A stretch of DNA of 64,000 nucleotides from Pyrus communis (lineage: Eukaryota > Streptophyta > Magnoliopsida > Rosales > Rosaceae), in the NCBI RefSeq assembly GCF_963583255.1, contig NC_084806.1, forward strand, positions 21,184,317 to 21,248,316, in the 5' to 3' direction. Within the stretch, counting starts at the first letter, position 1. Each line of letters begins with the position of its first letter. The notes under the pieces are model-generated. The model saw only the letters and a program-made list of their open reading frames with translations. It ran no database searches and was not told where the DNA came from. The position numbers were made by a program, and so were the translations under genes. Shown piece by piece: positions 56,297-64,000 of the stretch.

Positions 56297-58979
56297 ACTA
56301 TTTCTAAAAGCCGGAATTGCGGGATCAAAACGTTTGTCGACAAGGGTAAAAAGTACCACCACTTGATATTATCTCTATATATGTCGACCTTCGTCTTTTA
56401 TGGCAAGGCAAACCTGAAGAAAATGCCCAACTCTCCCTCACCTCTGAGGGCGCACTCCCAGCAAAGCCTTTCGAAATACTCAAATTTTCCTTCTTCCCCA
56501 AAGATGATGCCAGATGCCTGGAGTAAAGATGACCCAGGAGGAAATACATGTGCTTATCATGCACCGCTTCTTCAAAAGCAAAGGTATCTCATATCATCAA
56601 GGTCAAAAGCAAAAGTATCTCATATCATGCTCTTTCCCTGTCTTTTTCTTTGTCCTTATTCTTACTCGCATGGCAAAGTAAAAGAAGCAATCAGCCGGCA
56701 CTTGGAGTCAGTCTTCCGATCTGGAGCCAACTGCCTGGAACCTATTCCTGATTGCTTACCTAGCGTTGCTCTCGAGTAGTCATCTTCAACGGTTGATACA
56801 CTTCCGGAGAAGGGACCACTTCTGCAAAGGGGAGCGAGTAAGGCAAGTGAAAATGATACATTGAAGCATGTGGAGACAAACATAGGCTGAGTTATCCTCC
56901 AACCCTTTTCAATACGAATTGGAAAGATTGAACAAAGAAACAGATAAAAGGGATAAGCTCAGACCTTCGGGGGAGACCAAAAGAACCATCCTGCTGCCCA
57001 GTTCAAGAAGTAGCACAAAGGAAAATCAACGATGGGCAGAAACCAGTTCAAGAGTAAGCCTGTGGAATGACAAAGATCAAAGCCTCAATGCAATTACCAA
57101 GGAGAAGATGGAATTTACACTTCATAACCAGATTTGCATCCCTAAACTCTTCTCTTTGTTAATTACATTCTGCCATGTTTAGTATGTTTAAGTGCTTTTT
57201 GTATTTACTTATGCTTTGTGTGAATCTATGCTTAAAACATTGAGGACAATGTTTGATTTAAGTGTGGGGATGGTAACTAAGTATGTTGATGCAAATTCGT
57301 TGAATTTTATCACCCATAACTTCAAGTGTTGTTCCTTGTTGTTTTAAATGTTTTTAAGGTGTTTTTAAACTGTTTTAGCGTGTTTTGTTTTATAACTTCG
57401 AAAATCACATAAAAATTTGAAAAACATTTTTTTGAAAAGCCTAAAAAGAGTGTTTTGAGTTGTTTTTGTGTCTTAGGGAACCTTCCAACGTTATGATGAG
57501 GATTTGGTTTGTAATTGCATGACTGTTAAAAAGAGTTATAAACATGGATGAAAGTTTGATTTATTCTTGGTATATGCTTAGTTATGGTTATAATGTATGA
57601 CTTCACATGCAATCATAAAAGAAAAATTCGTTTTTGTAACATGCTTGAAGGAAGGAACTCAAACAAATGCTACAACCCTGTGAGACTCGAGCCATTACCT
57701 TCTTTGGAGAGTTATATTCTGTGATTCTTTGTTTTCTAAAGTTTTTGCATGATCTCATTATTCCTTGCTTGGTTGCTACTTAGATGCAATTGTATCATGA
57801 TGAACTAAATGCTAGAACTTATATCCGTTTCATTCAAAGCATGACATTGAATTGCATAACATATATCAAGATGAAGTTGTGTAGTTGCCACCATAGCCAA
57901 ATAGCCTTACTTCCCATACTTCGTATATGTTGTAAGTTTTAACCCCGTTGAGCCTTGTTTAGCCTTTATTCTTTGTTTACCCACATTTTCCTCACCTAGC
58001 CTAGTTTAGGACAATCCCCACCCTTGTTCTTAAAAGATAATGAGCATGACTTAATTGAATTCCTTTTGAGTTACATTATGAAAGAAAATAAGTGTGGGGG
58101 AGAGAATGTTTAAGTGTTTATGTTTTGAGATTCAAAAGAAAAGAAAAAGAAAAGAAAAAAAAAAAGAGAAAAGAAAGAAAGAAAGAAAAAAGAGCTTAAA
58201 AAAAAAAATAAAAAAAATAAAAAAAATGAAAGAATAAGTGATTGAAGAAAGGTTCCAAAACACCAATTCTGAGCGTAAATTGTCTAAATTCTCCCTTTTT
58301 GTTCAAAAGTTGAGTTTTCATTCAAAAGTGAATTCTAAGTTGATTCAAATGCTTTGCTCACTATTTCTTTAAAAACCTTTGTTTTCCATATCCCTTCTTT
58401 GTTATCCACATACCCCAAGCCCCGTTACAACCCTTGACTTCTATCTTGATTGTTGTGTATTTCAATTTGTGGAGTTTGAACTTGGTATGAGCGTATGGTA
58501 TCACTGGTTCTCGCGTCTAAGTAGTAGCATTCCATTCATGAGATCATATCTAAACATGCTTATTAACTCCAGAAATTGCTTCCTTTGAAATACATATATG
58601 TGAGTGTTCGTTTTTATATTTACATCAATCTTCTCACATATAACTAGTTTAGGGTGTGTAGTCAGAAAATCTGTGTGAAAAATAGAGTGTATTCTAGTAA
58701 GGAATTGAGGAAATTCTCTAAGGCATGTTACTACATTCAAATCATGGTTTTAAATGCTTAATTGTGAACTAGTATGTGGTGACTATGATTAAGAATGTAC
58801 TTAAGTGTAAAGATGGCTAAAATCTGTGGGAATAATGATTTTTAACTTGTCATGTGCATTGGAAATCCGTGAGACGATTGTTGGAAGGTGTAGGTGGTGT
58901 TTTGTTCGTTTTGCCTAGTTTCGTGTTCTTTTGTTGTTTTGTTTTGTTTTTCTGTTTTGCTCGAGGACTAGCAAAAGCT
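56297..58979 (+). other. Non-coding 3' interior of Z
   Basis: No gene is seen. The exon-like block lies near 56760-56825. The first PPT-like motif has only four G (57262-57269) and the second lies at 58091-58102. A-rich tracts lie at 58134-58230. GCTCGAGGACTAGCAAAAGC precedes the terminal tract. Confidence 0.65.
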
Positions 58980-58994
58980 AAGTGTGGGGGTATT
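58980..58994 (+). promoter_or_regulatory. Terminal polypurine tract of Z
   Basis: AAGTGTGGGGGTATT directly before TGATAGGAGC. Confidence 0.85.
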
Positions 58995-59813
58995 TGATAG
59001 GAGCATATTCATGCGACTTAAATGGCTTGTTCTCGTACATTTACGTTATGTTTCTTTAGTTATTTTAGTTCTTTATGCTTCTTTTGTGTGTTTTCAGGTT
59101 CTAAGGGCTTAGGGAGCAAGAAAGTGCATTTTGAGGCTATTTGGAGCATTTTTGGGCATGGATTGGATAGCTTATCCATGGAGCCAAAAGGATGGACGAA
59201 ATTGAAGGCCATTTATGCAATTTAGGACATACAACAAAGGGCCTAGCCCATTCTCTCTTAAACCAAACCCAAGGCCATGCATTTCCTTCCAATTCCAAAA
59301 TCCACAATCACTTCAAAGCCATGCAAAACCTTTCAACATCCTTTAATCATTCCCTTTTAAGTTATGATTGTATTTCCTAACCCTACATGCATTATTTATT
59401 AGCATCTTCACATGCATTCATCATAATTCACCCTAGCTACCACCATTCACACTCACATGCATTCACACACACTTCACACATTCAAACACTTACCTTTGCC
59501 GAGCACTTCCCTTTCATTTCAGCATTTCCCCTTTGAATTTCCACCTTCCCACTTCATCATTGCACCACAAATCAACACATGCACTTTGCCTTTCATCATT
59601 GCACCACAAATCATCAACACATGCACCCTTTAATTCATTTTCAGCAGAAATATCACTTCCTTTGCCGTGCATATCAATGCATTTCATTCACTCTTCCATA
59701 CACATTTCAGTCACAAACACCAAGCAACAAACCCCTTGTTGCTGTGTATCTCCCTTACAATCCAAACACCATTCCAACACTTCACAACACCACTCCTCTA
59801 CCATTTCCATAAT
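58995..59813 (+). repeat. 3' LTR of Z, first segment
   Basis: Matches 5642-6122 and 52308 onward, with the Y target site uninterrupted (ACACTTCACACATTC). It is cut at 59814 by T after ATAAT. The rest of this LTR is not in the window. Confidence 0.88.
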
Positions 59814-62004
59814 TGATAGGAGCATATTCATGCGACTTAAATGGCTTGTTCTCGTGCATTTACGTTATGTTTCTTTAGTTATTTTAGTCCTTTAAGCTAT
59901 TTTCGTGTGTTTGTAGGTCCAAAGGGCTAAAGGAGCAAAAAGATGCATTTTGGAGACTTTTGGAGCACTTTTGGGCTAAGGATGGATAGCTTATGCTTGG
60001 CGCCAAAATGTTGGACGAAATTGAAGACCAAAGTGTTGGAACTTTGTTCCCTTTAGTTTTAGGACATTTAAACCTTTCCAATTCCCTTATGCCGTGCATC
60101 TCCACCTTTCTCCCAAAACCATGCACATGCATTCATTATTCATTCCCTCACATTAGAGATTGGAATGGATATCATATGCTTGGAGCCAAAATGATGGACG
60201 AAATTGAAGGCTTGAAGTAGGAAAGTTAAATCCTAAAAAGACCTCATGTTTGAGCATCATTGAAAACTCCTACGCATTTTAGAACACAAAAACAACATTC
60301 CTAGCAACCTTAGGACATTGTCGTGTGTTTCCTTGTGTCTCCCTTCCTTGCCATGCAAGGAAGGGCTTTGTTCCCTATTTTAAATACTTAAACACTACCA
60401 GTTATCATTCACCACTTATCATATCATACATTCATTTATCACTTATCATAATCATTCACTTATCACTTAACATATCATACACTTATCACTTATCACTCAT
60501 AATCACCTACAACATCCACCTACTTCACCTACAACATCCACCTACTTCACCTACAACCTCCACTTACTTCACCAACCTCACACACCTACTTCACCTACAA
60601 CATCCACCTACTTCACCCACAACCTCCACTTACTTCACCAACCTCACACACTTACTTCACCTACAAATGACATAGCCATATGTTCCCTCCACTACTCCTA
60701 TAAATACCCTTGCATTCATTCATTCATGGACATCTCATTTCATACACAACACACCACAAACACATCCCTTTCTCTCTTAGCCGTGAGTCTCCCTTATAAT
60801 CCAAACACCATTCCTCTACCATTTCCATAATCCCCCAAACCTCAACTTAGACCTTGTGCTACAACAACGAGGAAGATAAGAGGGCCTAAACGTTCATACA
60901 ATTCAAGTTTGAGTTGTTGGAATGTTTAGGTGTTTCTTTGATTTCAAAGTTTAAATTCAATTCTCTTTGTTTTGTACGTATGAGGAATGGAAGAGAAGGG
61001 TGCCTAAACGTTCATACAATTCAAGTTTGAGTTGTTGGAATGTTTAGGTGTTTCTTTGATTTCAAAATTATGAGGAACTAAACCCCCTTTAGTTAGGGGG
61101 TGATTCGAAACTATGTTTATATTTGCAATATGAATTGATTAACTTTCGTTGGAATTTCATAAGTTGTGGATTCAATTTGTTTAACCGTTTGATTGATAAC
61201 TTATTTATGAATGTTTATTAAGAATGCGCGCTTAATTTTCATGCATAAATATGACGCTAGAATATAAGTGAATTTCACCTAATCGTTATGAACTTATATT
61301 CACAAGGAGTGGAGGTTGCTTATAAACAATCGCGTTAAATGAATTCTTGGCACTAGTTTCATGCGTATTCCATAGTAACGAATGCCTCGTCAACACTTAT
61401 AGTTTTCATAATGCTTAATGATCTTTGATTGTATCTTTATTGTGCTTTTCACGTAAAGGACTTTTGGAGAATGTGGTGAATTGCGTTGCGCTAACCCATC
61501 CAATTCATTAACTTAAGGAGAACTTGACGGTTAATTTAAGCGGACCTAATTAACCCGGGGTGTTGAGTTTCATAATTTATCGAAAGACCAACTGAGAATC
61601 AATCTTGTATGCAAATGTAACATGTATGGAGATGAACCCCTTAGCTAGCATTCATCCATAAATTTCATATTTACATTCTGTCTAGTTTATTAACTTGTTT
61701 CGTTATTTCAATTTTCGTAAAACCTCAATCCCCCTTTTGCTTTAATGTTCATTTTAGTTAGAATTCAATTTAGTTTGTGTTTTTAAAGCATTTTGAGTTT
61801 TTGGTTTGTCTTAGTGTTTTAAACTTTAATTTTGTATTCTTTGAGTGTAGTTTAGTGTTTTAAACTGTGTTTTTAAGTTTTTGAGTCAAATCCAAGTGAT
61901 TAACAATCCCTCCTAATCCCCGGTCCAGAACGATCCCTACTTATACTTATACTATAATTTGACGAAAAGAGGGTTTAATTTGTGTGCGTATAAATCTCGC
62001 ACCA
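59814..62004 (+). repeat. 5' LTR of T
   Basis: Ends TGATAGGAGC and CTCGCACCA. A CTACTTCACCTACAACATCC array lies at about 60506-60665, TATAAATA at 60699-60706, and hairpins at 60885-60930 and 61003-61048. A short internal duplication (around TGATGGACGAAATTGAAGGC, 60191) echoes 60008-60028. Confidence 0.88.
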
Positions 62005-62009
62005 AATTT

Positions 62010-62027
62010 TGGCGCCGTTGCCGGGGA
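62010..62027 (+). promoter_or_regulatory. Primer binding site for tRNA-Asp (T)
   Basis: A perfect TGGCGCCGTTGCCGGGGA. Confidence 0.9.
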
Positions 62028-62134
62028 TTAGCAAATTTGCTAATCTCTTGGATTGTTTGTTTCTATTATGTATTTTAGTTTTAGTTTTTGAATTTTGTTT
62101 TGTTTGTTGAATTCAAGTACTAGAGAAGAACAAC

Positions 62135-62869
62135 ATGGCACTTGATAATGCTTCTCTTTTGTCACAGCTCATGGAAAGGTCCCAAATGCAAAGCATTGAT
62201 ATATTTGATCTTCAATCAAGGAATAACGTGTTTTCCAATACTTACAATTCGGATTGGAGTGATCATTCAAACTCTATGTGGTGGGAACCTCAACATGTTC
62301 AACAAGAAGGATATTGGCAGCCACCACAACCTCATATTCAATATGCCCAACCAAATTTAAGTTCGTTAATAGATTATAATCAAAAGCTTAATGAATTAAT
62401 TTGTTTGGTGCAGGGCTCACAAAATCAAGACAATGAGGTTCAACAAGAAGGATATTGGCAGCCGTATGAGGAGTTCTATTCAACGCCTATGCAGCCTCCA
62501 CAACCTGCCCAAAGTAATGTAGGTAATTCAAATGATAATGATACGATTTTTCAATTACTTACTACTCTGGAAAAGCAAATTGGGCAGATAGCGGAGTTCG
62601 AAGGACAATTTTGCGACCAAGGCGAACTCCCTAGTTCAACCATTGCAAATCAGAAGGGAGAATTTGAAACCACCAATGCTATCATGTTGAGAAGTGACAA
62701 GGAGGTTGGAACGGACCCTCAACCATCAAAATCAAATCACAAGGAAGAGGAATACACCCAACCCACGGAAAGGGTGGAAACACCTTTACCGGAGGCACCT
62801 ATTGCTCCTATGCCATCTAATACAGGTATGGTTGTTCCAAATTTCATTATTTTCAACCCCGTATGTTAA
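62135..62869 (+). pseudogene. Gag-remnant ORF of T, truncated at 3' end
   Basis: Starts MALDNASLLSQLMERSQMQ and follows X' through GQIAEFEGQFCDQGELPSS and MLRSDKEVGTDPQPSK. It keeps an extra segment (AQSNVGNSNDNDTIFQLLTT) that is absent from X and X' but has a counterpart in V (DNDKNFQLLTSL). The reading frame runs two codons into the P LTR before TAA, so the natural C-terminus (about 120 residues) is missing. Confidence 0.72.
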
Positions 62870-63615
62870 ACATTCAGTAAACATGAATTGTAACTAATCT
62901 ATCTATAGGGATTCGATGTAGCCTTGCAAAGTTTGCCATGTAATCAAGTTAGAATGCTCAGTTTGTCCATCTATTTCTTGTTTCATTTTCTGTTTTAATG
63001 GTGACTTAATGTATTGATTTTAATGTTTGATCATCATTTGAATTAATCACTAAGTTGTGTAGCCAAGATTAGAGCACACATCATGCATAATCTTGGTGGA
63101 TATGTGAATGAATGAAGGGAATGTTTTGCAAACATCCTGCCGAGTTATTCCCTTTGGTTTTATGAAAGTTTCTTGTGCATTACATGTTCTTGATTATGAA
63201 CCAACGTTGCACATCACAACTAGGTTCGTGATTAGGGACATTTGATCAAATCCACACATCATATGGTTGATCATATCTAAGTGAAACAAACTCAAGGAAT
63301 AGGTAGATGGCTGAGAATAAACTAACTTGACGAACATGAACTTGGTTTAGAAATGGTGAAACCGAATCCCTAGTTTCATCTCCATTGGTACTATCTCATT
63401 TTATTAGTTGTTGATTCATTTAGTTGTGTTTACTTCTTTTATTTATGCTTTCAAGTAACAACAACAAATCTGCTCAATTTGATTAGTTTGATTCATTTCT
63501 TAGATTTCTTGCAAACAAGTAGTTACATAGGTCCAATTAGTCCCTGTGGATTCGACACCCTTGCTTGTGCCATTATACTAAATATATTCTAGCATTAGGA
63601 AGGAATTATACATCA
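62864..63615 (+). repeat. LTR of an unrelated family (P), probably solo or fragment
   Basis: 752 bp from TGTTAAACATTC to TTATACATCA. The 3' part contains GTCCCTGTGGATTCGACACC, like many plant LTRs. The flanks are CCGTA on the left and ACATG on the right, so no target duplication is seen. No primer binding site follows. No gene is visible. Confidence 0.55.
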
Positions 63616-63887
63616 ACATGAATGAACATAGAATGAAGTAGAAGGAACCCTTGAAGCAAAACTGATGTTGAATTCCTTGAAGAGTGCCTTCGGTGTTGGA
63701 GCTCCCAAATGTGTTTGTAAATGAGGGTGGAGAAACTAAATGTCGAATGGTTTCTGTGAGTGGTACGTAAATGGAGAGCAATGGACAGTTTATGGAGTGA
63801 AATGGGAGAGGTTTTTGGGTGTGTAATGGACTGGATGATGAATAAGACTTGCGGATGGGAAAGGGAGAGAATATGGACAGTTTCTGT
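63614..63887 (+). repeat. Direct repeat S, right copy
   Basis: Nearly identical to 191-464. After 63887 the two copies differ. The last 113 bases of the window contain nothing I can identify. Confidence 0.75.
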
Positions 63888-64000
63888 GTAAGGAAAATAA
63901 TGTAGCATGCAATGGAATGAAACGGGAGAATGAGAGTGAATGGTATGAATCCGAGAGAGAGAGAGCATATCCGTGTGTCCCCTTGGTTAATTTCTTAATG

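Larger units (their letters stand above)
5642..59813 (+). mobile_element. Element Z, LTR retrotransposon without pol, split by Y
   Basis: The 5' LTR starts TGATAGGAGC at 5642, is interrupted by Y after 6122, and resumes at 52308. The interior runs from 54876 to 58994, with primer binding site, 14-codon gag remnant, antisense ORF and terminal polypurine tract. The 3' LTR starts at 58995 and is itself interrupted by T at 59814. An uninterrupted copy of the Y target site in the 3' LTR (near 59468-59490) confirms the reading. The remaining 3' LTR and the right target duplication are missing. The 5' LTR is abnormal (see 53781-54875). Confidence 0.85.
59814..62863 (+). mobile_element. Element T, 5' LTR and start of interior, truncated
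   Basis: The LTR 59814-62004 (2191 bp) is followed by the primer binding site and a gag-remnant ORF, which stops matching the family at 62863 where the P LTR begins. The antisense ORF, polypurine tract, 3' LTR and right target duplication are absent. Truncation removed them together with the ends of Z and U. Confidence 0.85.

Overview
This window looks like intergenic heterochromatin of a flowering plant. I see no host gene, tRNA or rRNA in it. Almost every base belongs to LTR retrotransposons of one Ty3/gypsy family, inserted into one another. Three things point to the Athila/Tat side of that superfamily. Every primer binding site is TGGCGCCGTTGCCGGGGA, the complement of the 3' end of plant tRNA-Asp. 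One element starts a recognisable Athila-type Gag at 2946. The polypurine tracts have the form AAGTGTGGGGGTATT. An apple- or pear-like genome (Rosaceae, Maleae) is my guess from memory of similar repeats and is not proven here.

Layout, from outside in. An Athila-like element (E0, +) begins before 2820 and is cut inside gag at 3376 by element U (-, LTR 3376-5398). U is cut at 5642 by element Z (+, 5642 to at least 59813). The 5' LTR of Z is split by element Y (-, 6123-52302, target duplication ACTTC). The left LTR of Y is split by X (+, 8074-36529, AGGAG) and the right LTR of Y by W (-, 42613-50764, CATTC). The 5' LTR of X is split by V (+, 9129-19687, GGGGT), a very young copy whose two 2582-bp LTRs have identical length and show no difference where I compared them. 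The interior of X contains X' (-, 24886-34009). The 3' LTR of Z is split by T (+, from 59814), which is truncated at 62863. The array is bracketed by two inverted copies of an unrelated LTR (1-180 and 62864-63615), each followed by the same 274-bp sequence.

The family is non-autonomous: no copy has protease, reverse transcriptase, RNase H or integrase. Five copies (V, X, X', Y, T) carry a sense ORF that is a collapsed remnant of the Gag C-terminus joined to a protease/RT linker. Two (W, Z) keep only the first 14 codons of gag followed by a stop. All six copies with a full interior (V, X, X', Y, W, Z) carry, on the strand opposite to the element's genomic RNA, an intact ORF of 223-238 codons for a coiled-coil protein with a Met-Pro-Ala-Ser repeat tail. 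Its upstream region has a TATA-like box, CACGTG boxes and tandem GC-rich modules. This antisense gene, kept open in copies whose LTRs have diverged, is the most interesting coding signal.

Other signals stand out. A nearly perfect 46-nt hairpin occurs twice, about 118 bp apart, in the transcribed part of the LTRs. There are three PPT-like motifs per element, one with a hypervariable G run. A fold-back at 34010-34546 leaves X' with non-matching flanks and is either a real template-switch scar or an assembly join.
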